The position numbers and the translations under genes are program-made. DNA of 64,000 nucleotides. Origin: Clostridiales bacterium (lineage in GTDB: Bacteria; Bacillota; Clostridia; Oscillospirales; Oscillospiraceae). Below are positions 7,468 to 18,050 of this stretch, in pieces (positions within the stretch are counted from its first letter, which is position 1; each line of letters starts with the position of its first letter). The stretch is from the NCBI GenBank assembly GCA_012719035.1, contig JAAYBD010000030.1:86742-150741 (forward strand), written 5' to 3'. The notes below the pieces were generated by a model. It was given only the letters and a program-made list of their open reading frames with translations, made no database searches and was not told the DNA's origin.

Positions 7468-8661
7468 ATGAATTATAATAAAAAAACAATAAGGGATGTT
7501 GAGGTCAAAGGAAAAAAAGTGCTTCTGCGCTGTGATTTCAACGTACCGCGTGACAAGCAGACGGGCGAGATAGCAAGTGACAAGAGGATAGTGGCTTCAC
7601 TTCCGACCATAAAGTATCTTCTCGAAAACGGTGCAAAGGTCATTGCCTGCTCGCACATGGGAAAGCCTAAGGGAGAATTTAAGAAAGAGTTAAGTCTGGC
7701 TCCTGTAGCGAAAAGGCTTTCAGAGTATCTGAAAATGCCCGTCAAATTTGCAAACGATGTTGCCGGTGAAGAGTCTGCAAAGCTTGCCGCAGACCTGAAA
7801 GACGGTGAGATTATGCTCATGGAAAATGTCAGGTTTAATCCCGGGGAGGAAAAAAACGACCCAGAATTTGCAAAAAAGCTGGCAGCTTTTGGAGAGATAT
7901 ATGTTTCGGACGCATTCGGCACCGTTCACCGCGCACACGCCTCGACAGCCGGAGTTGCGAAGTTCCTTCCCGCCTATGCGGGCTTTTTGGTCGAAAGGGA
8001 GCTTACGGTTATGGGCGATGCAGTCGATAATCCGAAACGCCCCTTGGTTGCGATTTTAGGCGGAGCCAAGGTTTCAGACAAAATCGGAGTTATATCCAGT
8101 CTGATAGATAAAGCAGACACTCTTATTATAGGCGGAGGCATGGCGTATACTTTCCTTAAATCTATGGGCAAGAACATCGGCAAATCACTTCTTGAAGAAG
8201 ACAAAATCGAGATGGCAGGAGAAGTGATGCGGAAAGCGGCTGAAAAGAAAATCAAGTTTCTGCTGCCCGTAGATATTGCTATAGGTGACCGCTTTGCCCC
8301 AGACTGTGAAAAAAGGATAGTAGATATCGATAATATTCCCGACAATTGGATGGGCTTGGATATCGGGGACAAGACTATAGAACTTTTCGGCGATGCTGTT
8401 AAAGATGCAGGAACGGTTGTCTGGAATGGTCCTATGGGCGTTTTCGAGTTTCCCGCTTTTGCTAACGGAACGAAGAGCCTTGCCAAGATAATTTCAAATT
8501 CAAATGCTCTTACCATTGTAGGCGGCGGCGACAGTACGGCGGCTGTGGAGCAAATGGGTTTTGCAGATAAAATTACGCATATCTCAACAGGCGGCGGAGC
8601 TTCGCTTGAATTTCTTGAGGGAAGAGAGCTGCCCGGTATCGCTTGCTTAATGGACAGATAA
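7468..8661 (+). CDS. pgk: Phosphoglycerate kinase
   Basis: A 397-residue cytosolic enzyme that transfers phosphate from 1,3-bisphosphoglycerate to ADP. The conserved N-terminal RCDFNVP is at residues 21-27, substrate-binding HRAHAST near 151, GGAKVSDK near 196, and the nucleotide-binding GGGDSTAA near 353. The length is typical. GGAGG lies 7 nt before ATG 7468. It is second in the operon trmL-pgk-tpiA-gpmI-eno, with 12 bp to tpiA. Confidence 0.98.
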   Translation: MNYNKKTIRDVEVKGKKVLLRCDFNVPRDKQTGEIASDKRIVASLPTIKYLLENGAKVIACSHMGKPKGEFKKELSLAPVAKRLSEYLKMPVKFANDVAGEESAKLAADLKDGEIMLMENVRFNPGEEKNDPEFAKKLAAFGEIYVSDAFGTVHRAHASTAGVAKFLPAYAGFLVERELTVMGDAVDNPKRPLVAILGGAKVSDKIGVISSLIDKADTLIIGGGMAYTFLKSMGKNIGKSLLEEDKIEMAGEVMRKAAEKKIKFLLPVDIAIGDRFAPDCEKRIVDIDNIPDNWMGLDIGDKTIELFGDAVKDAGTVVWNGPMGVFEFPAFANGTKSLAKIISNSNALTIVGGGDSTAAVEQMGFADKITHISTGGGASLEFLEGRELPGIACLMDR

Positions 8662-8673
8662 GGAGGACTATGT

Positions 8674-9459
8674 ATGAACAAAAAATACCGCAAGGCTATT
8701 ATTGCGGGGAACTGGAAAATGAATCTTCTCCCGACGGAGGTGAAGCCTTTTGCCGAGGGGCTTCGAGCGCTTTTGCCTAAAGCCAAGAACTGCGAGGTGG
8801 TTTTATGCGTACCCTTTACGCACATTTCTCCGCTTCGCCGCAGTCTGAAGGACAGCAGGATAGCAATCGGCGCGCAGGATGTCAGCATACACGAAAAAGG
8901 AGCTTATACGGGGGAGATTTCCGCCGAAATGCTCTCGGATATGAACACCCATTACGTTATAGTCGGACACAGTGAATGCAGGCAGTATCATGGGGACACC
9001 GATTTTATCGTAGGACAGAAAGCTGCCGCAGTGCTTGAAAAAGGAATGTGCCCGATCATCTGCGTGGGAGAAAGCCTTGAACAGAGAGAGCGCGGGCTTA
9101 CAATGGAACATATAAGCTATCAGGTTCGCGCCGCTTTGTCCTATATCCCTGTGGGGAAACTTAGGCAATGTATCATCGCCTATGAGCCTATTTGGGCTAT
9201 CGGAACGGGAAAGACAGCTACGCCGGAGGAAGCTCAGGAGGTATGCGAAGGCATACGTTCGGTAATACGCTCGCAGAACGGCGCAAGGGCGGCACGCAGT
9301 GTGAGCATTCTTTATGGCGGTTCGATGAACGCAAAAAATGCAAAGGAGCTTCTTTCTATGCCCGATATTGATGGAGGACTGATTGGAGGAGCTTCACTGA
9401 AGACCGAAGAGTTTGCAAAAATAATCAATGCCGTGTCGGAAGTTGACGGGGAGGATTAA
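8674..9459 (+). CDS. tpiA: Triosephosphate isomerase
   Basis: A 261-residue TIM-barrel enzyme interconverting dihydroxyacetone phosphate and glyceraldehyde 3-phosphate. Catalytic Lys15 is in AGNWKMN, the catalytic His in IVGHSECR (about residue 94), and the catalytic Glu in AYEPIWAIGTG (about residue 170). The phosphate-binding YGGSM and GGLIGGASL are near the end. The start ATG 8674 has AAGGAGG upstream. Only 2 bp separate it from gpmI, indicating tight coupling. Confidence 0.98.
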   Translation: MNKKYRKAIIAGNWKMNLLPTEVKPFAEGLRALLPKAKNCEVVLCVPFTHISPLRRSLKDSRIAIGAQDVSIHEKGAYTGEISAEMLSDMNTHYVIVGHSECRQYHGDTDFIVGQKAAAVLEKGMCPIICVGESLEQRERGLTMEHISYQVRAALSYIPVGKLRQCIIAYEPIWAIGTGKTATPEEAQEVCEGIRSVIRSQNGARAARSVSILYGGSMNAKNAKELLSMPDIDGGLIGGASLKTEEFAKIINAVSEVDGED

Positions 9460-9461
9460 AA

Positions 9462-10982
9462 ATGGGAAAGATACCCACGGCCCTCCTTATATTGGACGGT
9501 TACGGTTTGGCACCGCCGGGTGAAACCAATGCCGTTTACAGGGCATATACGCCTGCTCTTGACAAACTTTTTGCCGAATGCCCCAATACCACGCTGTCGG
9601 CTTCTGGTAAGGATGTAGGATTGCCCGAAGGACAGATCGGAAACAGCGAGGTAGGTCATACAAATATAGGAGCGGGAAGGGTGGTTTTTCAAATCCTTCC
9701 GCGCATTTCAAATGCCATCGAGGATGGTACGTTTTTTAATAACAGGGCATATGCCGATGCAATGGACAGATGCATCGGCGAGGATAATTCCCTGCACCTT
9801 ATGGGGCTGCTTTCAGACGGAGGAGTACACAGCCATAATACACATCTTTATGCCCTCATCGAGATGGCGAAAAGCAGAGGGGTAAAAAATGTTTATATCC
9901 ACGCTTTCCTTGACGGACGCGATGTAGGTCCCACAACCGGAGCAGGATTTATGCGTGAATGTCTGCAGAGATGCAGTGAAATCGGGCTGGGCAAAATCGC
10001 TACAGTCCAAGGCAGGTTTTATGCCATGGACAGGGATAAACGCTGGGAAAGGATCGAAAAAGCGTATAACGCGCTTGTTCTCGGAGAGGGGGAGCAAAAC
10101 CCCGATCCGGTTGCGGCGATAGAGGACAGCTACAAAAAGGGCGTCACCGATGAATTTGTCGAACCTGTTGTTTGCGACCAAGAGGGCGTGATAAATGCCG
10201 GTGACAGCGTAATATTCTTCAATTTCCGTCCGGATAGGGCGAGAGAGATCACATATGCCCTGACCTCCGATACTTTTGAAGGCTTCACACGCCGCGACGG
10301 ACTGTTTTCTCTTCATTTCGTATGTACGGCACGATATGACGAAAAGCTTACAAAACTTCCAGTTGCTTTTCCTCCGGAAGAAGTTGAGGATACTTTCGGA
10401 GAATATATAAGTAAGCTCAAGCTCACTCAGCTGCGTATCGCGGAAACAGAAAAATATGCCCACGTGACTTTCTTTTTCAACGGCGGCGTTGAAAAGAACT
10501 TTGAGGGCGAGGACAGGATTTTGGTTCCTTCGCCTAAACAGTTTCCTACGTACGACCTCATTCCCGAAATGAGCGCTAACGAGGTAACGGACAAGTGTGT
10601 AGAAGCTATACTCAGCGGTAAGTACGATGTAATTATCTGCAATCTTGCGAACTGCGACATGGTGGGACATACCGGCAAAATGTCTGCCGCAATAAAGGCG
10701 GTTGAAACAGTTGATGCCTGCGTGGGGCGCATTGCCGGAGCGGTTTCCAAAATGGGGGGGATAACCCTTGTTACAGCCGATCACGGCAATGCCGATTGTA
10801 TGTCCGAGGCGAACGGAGACCCGCATACTGCGCATACGACAAACCCCGTTCCGCTTATCATCTGCGGTGCAGATGTCAAGTTAAAAAGCGGACGTCTTGC
10901 CGATATTACGCCGACAATGCTTGAACTTATGGGGATAAGAAAACCGGAAAAAATGACCGGAGACAGCCTTATAGTAAACTGA
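9462..10982 (+). CDS. gpmI: Phosphoglycerate mutase, 2,3-bisphosphoglycerate-independent, Mn-dependent
   Basis: A 506-residue alkaline-phosphatase-superfamily enzyme that converts 3-phosphoglycerate to 2-phosphoglycerate through a phosphoserine. Metal-binding Asp12 is in ILDGYG, the nucleophile Ser62 in GNSEVGH, the substrate loop in FLDGRDVGPTTG, and the second metal site in TADHGNAD near the C-terminus. The length is that of the clostridial family. It is followed by eno after 35 bp. Confidence 0.98.
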   Translation: MGKIPTALLILDGYGLAPPGETNAVYRAYTPALDKLFAECPNTTLSASGKDVGLPEGQIGNSEVGHTNIGAGRVVFQILPRISNAIEDGTFFNNRAYADAMDRCIGEDNSLHLMGLLSDGGVHSHNTHLYALIEMAKSRGVKNVYIHAFLDGRDVGPTTGAGFMRECLQRCSEIGLGKIATVQGRFYAMDRDKRWERIEKAYNALVLGEGEQNPDPVAAIEDSYKKGVTDEFVEPVVCDQEGVINAGDSVIFFNFRPDRAREITYALTSDTFEGFTRRDGLFSLHFVCTARYDEKLTKLPVAFPPEEVEDTFGEYISKLKLTQLRIAETEKYAHVTFFFNGGVEKNFEGEDRILVPSPKQFPTYDLIPEMSANEVTDKCVEAILSGKYDVIICNLANCDMVGHTGKMSAAIKAVETVDACVGRIAGAVSKMGGITLVTADHGNADCMSEANGDPHTAHTTNPVPLIICGADVKLKSGRLADITPTMLELMGIRKPEKMTGDSLIVN

Positions 10983-11005
10983 AAGAGGATATACAAAACC
11001 GATAA

Positions 11006-12316
<1,311 letters not shown>

Positions 12317-12364
12317 TATATCCAAATAATTCATGGCGCTCATAATAAATAACCTGCTAAAAAA

Positions 12365-12392
12365 TAGACAAGTTTGAAAAAAATGCTAATAT
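12365..12392 (+). promoter_or_regulatory. Possible promoter of the SpoIIQ-like gene
   Basis: TAGACA (12365-12370), 16-bp spacer, TAATAT (12387-12392). If used, the transcript begins just before the hairpin at 12402. A compartment-specific sporulation promoter was looked for and not recognised. Confidence 0.35.
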
Positions 12393-12401
12393 AACGTATA
12401 A

Positions 12402-12447
12402 ATGGTGCTTCTGCTGGCAAAAATACTTGCAGAAACACCATTTTCTA
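12402..12447 (+). terminator. Hairpin after eno / before the SpoIIQ-like gene
   Basis: A 13-nt arm at 12402-12414 pairs with 12429-12441 with one mismatch, followed by TTTCT. It is probably the eno operon terminator. Because it also lies 10 nt before the AGGAGG of the next gene and just after a possible promoter, it may instead be a 5' leader hairpin. Confidence 0.6.
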
Positions 12448-12464
12448 TTCAGGAGGTTATAAAA

Positions 12465-13214
12465 ATGGGCAATAAAAAGAGCTTTGGTGAAAAGCTGGAG
12501 AAATTTTTTGCCGGGAAGGGCTTCTACATAGTCCTTTTCCTGTGTGTGGCGGTGATAGGCGTTTCTGCTTATTTCCTGTTTACTGACAGAGGGGCTGATG
12601 TAGAAGATGTTTCCGGAATGAGTAATGGAATCGGAGAGGTCATTGCACCTCAGAATGAAGATCCCGAGATGGCTATTCCCCCAGAAACGGAAGAGGAGAC
12701 AGTAGGCGAAGAAGCTACGGAGCCGGATCAAAGTCTTGAAAAGGCTACCGAAACAGAGGAAACCGGTTCATGGACGGAAGGAAATGCCGAAACTGCTGTT
12801 ACAGCACAGTTTGTTTGGCCGCTGGAAGGTGATATCGACCTGCCTTATTCCGTCACAGCACTTATTTACAACAAGAAGCTTGGGGATTGGCGCACACATG
12901 ATGGTGTTGATATTGCTGCGCCGCTCGGAACTCAGGTGCTTGCCGTCAGTGCGGGACAGGTCGAAAGTGTGACTAATGACAATATGGGCGGCATGACCGT
13001 TGTTGTCGAGCACGCCGGAGGATTGCGCAGTATCTATTCAAATCTTGCGTCAGTACCCACAGTTTACGAGGGTGATAATGTTATGACCGGCGAGGTTATC
13101 GGAGCGGTCGGAACAACTGCACCCGGTGAAACAAAGGAGAATCCGCACCTTATGTTTAAGATGACACTGGATGGACAGAGCGTAAATCCCTCGGATTATC
13201 TCCCTCCCAGATAA
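12465..13214 (+). CDS. SpoIIQ-like membrane protein with degenerate M23 (LytM) domain
   Basis: A 249-residue protein with one N-terminal membrane helix (residues 19-38), an acidic linker rich in Glu/Thr (about 45-110) and a C-terminal M23 domain (about 117-245). The zinc motif HxxxD is present (H145, D149 in THDGVD), but the usual final HxH is H228-L-M230, so one metal ligand is replaced by Met. The layout matches SpoIIQ, the forespore partner of SpoIIIAH in engulfment, many of which are non-catalytic. AGGAGG sits 8 nt before ATG 12465. The SpoIIQ identification is an inference from architecture; another M23 family member is possible. Confidence 0.7.
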   Translation: MGNKKSFGEKLEKFFAGKGFYIVLFLCVAVIGVSAYFLFTDRGADVEDVSGMSNGIGEVIAPQNEDPEMAIPPETEEETVGEEATEPDQSLEKATETEETGSWTEGNAETAVTAQFVWPLEGDIDLPYSVTALIYNKKLGDWRTHDGVDIAAPLGTQVLAVSAGQVESVTNDNMGGMTVVVEHAGGLRSIYSNLASVPTVYEGDNVMTGEVIGAVGTTAPGETKENPHLMFKMTLDGQSVNPSDYLPPR

Positions 13215-13233
13215 GCAAAATAGTAATACTTCA

Positions 13234-13266
13234 GGGCTTCTCAATTATTGAGAGGCCCGTTTTTTT
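13234..13266 (+). terminator. Rho-independent terminator after the SpoIIQ-like gene
   Basis: GGGCTTCTCAAT (13234-13245) pairs with ATTGAGAGGCCC (13247-13258) with one G-U, followed by seven T. The apex opens to form the loop. It overlaps the 3' end of the convergent small gene. Confidence 0.85.
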
Positions 13267-13442
13267 ACGCTGTCCATGTTCTTGGACAGATTTATCATTT
13301 CAAAAAATTGCTTTGCTTCATCTTCGGTTACATCAATTGTTCCGCGCTTTCCGCACCATTGAAGCAGATCATAAACACCGCCGTTACAGCCGCGCCTGTC
13401 GCCGCGGCTTGAGATCAAACGAATGTAATCCCATTTGCTCAT
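13245..13442 (-). CDS. Small protein of unknown function (65 aa)
   Basis: I do not recognise a named family. The protein begins MSKWDYIRLISSRGDR, contains GGVYDLLQWCGKRGTIDVTEDEA and ends with a basic tail; it looks soluble with an alpha-helical middle. AAGGGG lies 8 nt before ATG 13440-13442, which supports real translation. Its last codons overlap the terminator of the convergent upstream gene. It stands alone between two plus-strand genes. Confidence 0.6.
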   Translation of the reverse strand: MSKWDYIRLISSRGDRRGCNGGVYDLLQWCGKRGTIDVTEDEAKQFFEMINLSKNMDSVKKRASQ

Positions 13443-13568
13443 CGAAGCAACCCCTTTTCACTGCTTATATTAACTGCATAACATTTCATTATATGCAGTG
13501 AAAAATTAAAACATAACTCTTTTACATGTTTTTTTAATATTATTTCTGCAAAATTTCCGGCAGGGTGC

Positions 13569-13574
13569 TATAAT
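13569..13574 (+). promoter_or_regulatory. Extended -10 upstream of pepT
   Basis: TGCTATAAT contains a perfect TATAAT with a TG one base upstream (extended -10). The -35 region is poor (CTGCAA). The predicted start is about 50 nt before pepT. Confidence 0.45.
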
Positions 13575-13633
13575 AATAAAAATAAGCTTTTCCAGCGATG
13601 TGCTTATTCAATTTAGAAATGGAAGTGTGACAG

Positions 13634-14869
13634 ATGACGGTAAAAGAACGCTTTTTGAACTATATCAGCTTTGATACTCAGTCCGATGAGAACGCAGAGA
13701 ACATTCCAAGCACCGAAAAACAATGGACGCTTGCGCGTCAGCTTGAAAAGGAGCTTTTGGAATTGGGCGCGGAGAATGTCCGCGTCAGCGAATATTGCTA
13801 TGTAATGGCGGAGCTGCCGTCTAATATGAATGATAAAAAAGTTCCCGCACTGGGATTTATTGCACATATGGACACTTCGCCTGATTCATCCGGTGAAAAT
13901 GTCCGCCCCCGCATTATCAAAAACTATGACGGCGGAGTTATTGTTCTTAATGAGGAAAAAAACTTCGTGCTGGACCCCGCCGAATTTGAAAGCCTTAAAA
14001 CCCACGTCGGAGAGGAGCTTATCGTAACAGACGGGACAACTCTTCTTGGCGCGGACGACAAGGCGGGAATAGCGGAGATCATGACGATGGTTGAATATCT
14101 GCAGACGCATCCCGAAATTCGGCATGGCAAGATATGCATAGGTTTCACGCCTGATGAGGAGGTCGGAAACGGAGCTGAAAAATTTGATGTTGCCGGTTTC
14201 GGTGCGGACTTTGCCTATACTGTTGATGGAGGCAGCTTGGGCGAGATAGAATATGAAAACTTCAACGGTGCGAATGCAGGTGTTTTTGTGAGCGGAAAGA
14301 GTATTCATCCGGGAAGCGCAAAAAACAAGATGATAAACGCAGCGCTTATCGCAAACGAATTTGCCTCTATGCTGCCGCAGTTTGAAACTCCGTCACATAC
14401 GGAGGGCTATGAGGGCTTCTACCATCTTCATCAGATGTCGGGCAGTGTTGAGGAAGCGGAGCTTCACTACATTATAAGGGATCACGACAGAGAGAAATTT
14501 GAAAAACGTAAGAAGTTTATGAATACCGTTTGCGAATATCTCAACAAAAAATACGGAAGCAATACCATAAGCCTTGTCATAGAAGACAGGTATTTCAATA
14601 TGCGGGAGAAAATACTGCCTCATATGGAGCTTATAGAGCTTGCGGAAAAAGCAATGATGGCAGAGGGAATACAACCGGTCGTTGTCCCTATCCGCGGCGG
14701 TACCGACGGAGCAAGACTTTCATATATGGGGCTGCCTTGTCCGAATCTCTGCACAGGCGGTCATAATTTCCATGGTCCGTTTGAATATTGCTCGGTGGAT
14801 TCAATGGAAAAGGTTACTGGCTTCCTTATACGCCTTGCAGAGATGTTTGCGGAAGAAATGCCCGGATGA
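13634..14869 (+). CDS. pepT: Peptidase T (tripeptide aminopeptidase, M20B)
   Basis: A 411-residue cytosolic dizinc enzyme that releases the N-terminal residue of tripeptides. Metal and catalytic residues are visible in IAHMDTSPD (about 77-85), LLGADDKAG (about 139), [10 protein letters not shown] (about 174; general base Glu and metal ligand) and VDGG (about 198). The closing [11 protein letters not shown] is typical of PepT. GGAAGTG precedes ATG 13634. A pyridoxamine kinase follows after 42 bp, probably in the same transcript. Confidence 0.96.
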   Translation: MTVKERFLNYISFDTQSDENAENIPSTEKQWTLARQLEKELLELGAENVRVSEYCYVMAELPSNMNDKKVPALGFIAHMDTSPDSSGENVRPRIIKNYDGGVIVLNEEKNFVLDPAEFESLKTHVGEELIVTDGTTLLGADDKAGIAEIMTMVEYLQTHPEIRHGKICIGFTPDEEVGNGAEKFDVAGFGADFAYTVDGGSLGEIEYENFNGANAGVFVSGKSIHPGSAKNKMINAALIANEFASMLPQFETPSHTEGYEGFYHLHQMSGSVEEAELHYIIRDHDREKFEKRKKFMNTVCEYLNKKYGSNTISLVIEDRYFNMREKILPHMELIELAEKAMMAEGIQPVVVPIRGGTDGARLSYMGLPCPNLCTGGHNFHGPFEYCSVDSMEKVTGFLIRLAEMFAEEMPG

Positions 14870-14911
14870 ACGGTGACGATATGAGCAGAAAAATAAAATA
14901 CAGAGGTTACT

Positions 14912-15769
14912 ATGGAAGAAATCAAAAGAATTGCGGCGATACATGATTTATCAGGTTTTGGGAAATGTTCGCTCACCGTTGCACTGCCGATAATATCCGC
15001 AAGCGGCGTGGAATGTGCCTGTCTTCCGACAGCGCTGCTCTCAACACATACAGGCGGTTTTTACGATTATACTTTAAAGGATCTGTCTGATGAGATGCTG
15101 CCAATAGCCCGTCATTGGAAACGTGAAGGACTTGAGTTTGACGGAATATACTCCGGCTACCTTGCTTCCGCTCGGCAGGAGGCGATGCTTGAGGAGATAA
15201 TCGATATTTTGGCTACGGAAAAAACAAAAATAATAGTTGACCCCGTTATGGCGGATAACGGCAAATATTATAGCAATCTTGGGGACGAAATGTGCCGTGC
15301 ATTCCGCAGGATTTGCAGAAGAGCGCATATAATTACACCAAATGTTACGGAAGCGGCGCTTTTGACCGGTCTGCCTTTCAGAATGGGTCAGCATGACAAG
15401 GAATATATTGATGCCCTTTCAAATGGACTTTCTGAACTTTGCAGCGGAATTATCGCAATAACCGGTGTCTGCCCCGAAAGGGGAAGTGTCGGCGTATATG
15501 CCTTCAATACGCAGACGGGGGAAGAATGCCTGTCGCTTAGAGCGGAAAGGGAAGGTGTGTTTCATGGTACGGGAGACATCTTTGCTTCGGCATTCTCGTC
15601 CCTGATGCTTCGGGGCGCCGGGCTGAAAGAGGCTTTAGAAACGGCAGTTTCTCTCGTCAGTTCCAGCATAGAACGTACAGCTGAACGCAGCACTCCCCGC
15701 CGGAATGGCGTTGATTTTGAAAGCGCCCTGCCCGAGTATATAAAAAAAGTATCTGATTTATTTAAATAA
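14912..15769 (+). CDS. Pyridoxamine/pyridoxal kinase (PdxK/PdxY family)
   Basis: A 285-residue ribokinase-fold enzyme that phosphorylates vitamin B6 vitamers to supply pyridoxal phosphate. Visible are the HDLSGFGKCSL opening, LPTALLSTHTGG, DPVMADNGKYY and the anion-hole motif FHGTGDIFASAF with the catalytic Asp near residue 220. The family resembles both PdxY and clostridial pyridoxamine kinases, so I give no symbol. ACAGAGG lies before ATG 14912. It is the last gene before a terminator. Confidence 0.85.
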   Translation: MEEIKRIAAIHDLSGFGKCSLTVALPIISASGVECACLPTALLSTHTGGFYDYTLKDLSDEMLPIARHWKREGLEFDGIYSGYLASARQEAMLEEIIDILATEKTKIIVDPVMADNGKYYSNLGDEMCRAFRRICRRAHIITPNVTEAALLTGLPFRMGQHDKEYIDALSNGLSELCSGIIAITGVCPERGSVGVYAFNTQTGEECLSLRAEREGVFHGTGDIFASAFSSLMLRGAGLKEALETAVSLVSSSIERTAERSTPRRNGVDFESALPEYIKKVSDLFK

Positions 15770-15773
15770 CAGA

Positions 15774-15807
15774 AAAAACAGGACGGTCAAAACACCGCCC
15801 TGTTTTT
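15774..15807. terminator. Bidirectional terminator between pyridoxamine kinase and SDR genes
   Basis: AAAAACAGG (15774-15782) pairs with CCTGTTTTT (15799-15807), with an inner CGGT/ACCG. A and T runs on both sides let it serve both convergent genes. Confidence 0.8.
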
Positions 15808-15820
15808 CATATTCTACTCT

Positions 15821-16525
15821 TTATAGTGCAAAACCGCCGTCCACACCGAAAACCTGTCCGGTGATAAAGCGGGATTTTTCAGATGCGAGAAATGCCGCAA
15901 GTTCCGCAACATCTGAGGGCTTTCCAAGTCTGCAAAGAGGGGTTTCCTCGCAGAGTCTTGCCTTGTCCTCATCCGAAAATCCGGACATCATATCTGTTTC
16001 GATAACGCCGGGCGCGATGCAGTTTACCCTTATGCCGGAGGGACCGAGTTCTTTGGAAAGTGCTTTCGTAAGCCCGATGACTGCGGCTTTTGAAGCAGAA
16101 TACGCCGCCTCACAGGATGCCCCATGTATTCCCCATACGGAGGACATTGTAATTATAGAGCCGCTTTTCTCCCTTATCATAGAGGGCAGCGCACATTGGA
16201 TGCAATTATAAGTACCGTCTACATTGACGGCGAAAACTCTGCGCCATATTTCGGGACTTGTTTCGGAAAAGAGTCCGTATTCCGAGATTCCTGCGTTGCA
16301 GACGAGAACATTTATATCTCCGATTTCGTCATACATAGAAAGAACCTGTTCGTAATCCGATACATCTGCTTTGATGGCATAAGCACCGATTTCGTCTGCG
16401 AGTGCCTGCGCCCTGTCATCGCTATTGCGGTAATTTATAAAAACTTTGAAGCCATCCTTTGAGAGTGCGCGGGCAATGGCTTCTCCTATTCCCCTTGAAG
16501 CACCCGTAACCAAGGCTTTTTTCAT
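15821..16525 (-). CDS. Short-chain dehydrogenase, 3-oxoacyl-ACP reductase-like (FabG family)
   Basis: A 234-residue classical SDR. The NAD(P)-binding TGASRGIGEAIA is at about residues 7-18, NAG at about 81-83, the catalytic Ser in ITMSSVWG, and YxxxK as YSASK. The end ITGQVFGVDGGFAL is typical of FabG. The start is ATG 16523-16525, with GGGGG 7 nt upstream; an ATG 18 nt further up has no ribosome site. The gene is alone, not in a fatty-acid operon, so the substrate may differ from acyl-ACP. Confidence 0.85.
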   Translation of the reverse strand: MKKALVTGASRGIGEAIARALSKDGFKVFINYRNSDDRAQALADEIGAYAIKADVSDYEQVLSMYDEIGDINVLVCNAGISEYGLFSETSPEIWRRVFAVNVDGTYNCIQCALPSMIREKSGSIITMSSVWGIHGASCEAAYSASKAAVIGLTKALSKELGPSGIRVNCIAPGVIETDMMSGFSDEDKARLCEETPLCRLGKPSDVAELAAFLASEKSRFITGQVFGVDGGFAL

Positions 16526-16622
16526 TGCGGAACCCCCGTTCATTATGCTAACTGCTTTATTATAAAATTATATCATATAGATTTACATTTTTGTGTATAA
16601 TTTGGTGTTCGGTAATAGGTAT

Positions 16623-16651
16623 TTGAAAAATGCATACGAGTGTGTTAAAAT
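16623..16651 (+). promoter_or_regulatory. Sigma-A-type promoter of the PASTA protein gene
   Basis: TTGAAA (16623-16628), 17-bp spacer, TAAAAT (16646-16651). Confidence 0.65.
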
Positions 16652-16714
16652 GTGTTTTGCAGCGGTTAAAAGAACCTATATTAATGTTCAAACCGTGTTT
16701 TGGAGGTAAAAAAT

Positions 16715-17995
16715 ATGCATACAATAATCTGCAAAAAGTGCGGAGCTAAAATAGACGCATCTTTAGGCGAATGCCCGAACTGCGGGACTGTGTATTACAT
16801 ATTGTCCGAAGAAGATAAAACCCTCGAATGGGCAATGAACATGGAAGCAGATCCCGATGAAACCCGGGTGATTGGAAAGAAAGAAGACCAAGGCAGAAGC
16901 GGTTCCATTCACAGCACAAGTGATTTGCTTAATGCGGACAATGACGAACTGTTCAATACACGTGTGTGGAAGTTAAGCGAAGATCCTGACGAGACTAAAG
17001 CTATACGCATGCAGCCTGCCGAAAAACCTAAAAAACCTGTTCCGCCGGTTCAGCGTCCAGTCCGAAGGAATACTCCTCCGGACAATGGAAATGGTAGGGA
17101 TAACAAGAAACAGCCTCCGGAAAATAAAATGGATTTGCGAAAAAAACAGCTCATCGTTGCCGCTGTCGGTCTTGTTGCGGTCTTGACGCTTGTGCTGTCT
17201 ATTATGAGCGGGGCGTTTGACTTCGGCGGGGGCGATGAGAAAAATGATAAAATGCCGTATGTCGTAGGCTCAACCCAAGATGTGGCAGAGGCCCTTCTTC
17301 GGGACAACATGGGTCTAAAAGTTACGTCAATGCGCGAAGAAAGCGAAGCCTTGGAAAATACAGTTATCGACCAGAGTATTAAAGAAGGAAGAAAGGTTAA
17401 AAAAGGCGATAGCGTTGTCTTGATAATCTCGTCCGGAAAAGCTGTAAAACCCTCCGATACTGTAGAGTATACAGAGGTTCCCTTGCTTATAGGAAAAACT
17501 TATGATCAGGCTAAAAGGGAGCTGGACAAATACGAACTGTCGATTACAAGTGCCGAGGATGTATTCAGCGATGAGGAAATCGGAAAAATCATTTCCCAGT
17601 ATCCCTTGAAAGGTGCAAAACTCAAGAAAGGCGATTTGGTAACAGTTACGATATCCAAAGGACCTGAGCCTTCTCCTTCGCCCAAGGGGCATACTATAAG
17701 CGTGACTGCGGGCAAGGGTGGAAGCATCAGCCCCAAAGGACTTGTAGTTGTTGAAGAGGGAAAAGATCAGACATTTACAATTACTCCGGATGAAGGTTAT
17801 GAGGTCAAAGAGGTAAAGGTCGACGGAACAAGCATCGGTTTAGTACAAAGCTATACCTTTACAAAGGTAAGCGGTGACCATTCGATTTATGCCGTTTTTA
17901 AAAAGAAAGAGGCGGCACCTGCAGAAACGCCTCACGAAAATCCCATACCCCCGATAGCATCGACTGTTATGGATCTTATAGACATATTGTCGTAA
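16715..17995 (+). CDS. Zinc-ribbon / PASTA membrane protein without a kinase domain
   Basis: A 426-residue protein. An N-terminal zinc ribbon (C6, C9, C20, C23) is followed by an acidic region holding two copies of DPDET (about 52-56 and 95-99), a Pro-rich segment, one membrane helix (about 146-165), two PASTA domains (about 180-242 and 252-318) and a divergent InlB-type beta repeat (about 325-400). PASTA domains normally bind peptidoglycan or muropeptides on serine/threonine kinases, but no kinase is present. The Thr in both DPDET motifs has Ile at +3, like FHA-binding phosphothreonine sites. GGAGG at 16702-16706 sets ATG 16715. A sensor or scaffold linked to PASTA kinase signalling is an inference. 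Confidence 0.75.
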   Translation: MHTIICKKCGAKIDASLGECPNCGTVYYILSEEDKTLEWAMNMEADPDETRVIGKKEDQGRSGSIHSTSDLLNADNDELFNTRVWKLSEDPDETKAIRMQPAEKPKKPVPPVQRPVRRNTPPDNGNGRDNKKQPPENKMDLRKKQLIVAAVGLVAVLTLVLSIMSGAFDFGGGDEKNDKMPYVVGSTQDVAEALLRDNMGLKVTSMREESEALENTVIDQSIKEGRKVKKGDSVVLIISSGKAVKPSDTVEYTEVPLLIGKTYDQAKRELDKYELSITSAEDVFSDEEIGKIISQYPLKGAKLKKGDLVTVTISKGPEPSPSPKGHTISVTAGKGGSISPKGLVVVEEGKDQTFTITPDEGYEVKEVKVDGTSIGLVQSYTFTKVSGDHSIYAVFKKKEAAPAETPHENPIPPIASTVMDLIDILS

Positions 17996-18015
17996 AACGA
18001 TTTGATATTAATGCC

Positions 18016-18047
18016 AACGCCCCATGGAATTCCATGGGGCGTTTTTT
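18016..18047 (+). terminator. Rho-independent terminator after the PASTA protein gene
   Basis: A perfect 28-nt palindrome centred on GGAATTCC (18016-18043) runs into TTTTTT. It sits 8 nt from the stop of the convergent phosphodiesterase gene. Confidence 0.9.
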
Positions 18048-18050
18048 ATG

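Noticed and set aside
7974..8888. 304-codon open frame on the minus strand opposite pgk and tpiA
   Set aside because: Spans two certain genes on the other strand and has low-complexity Ser/Pro/Ile composition typical of antisense frames.
9813..10835. 340-codon open frame on the minus strand opposite gpmI
   Set aside because: Complete overlap with a certain gpmI gene; the peptide has no recognisable motif and no ribosome site. It is an antisense shadow.
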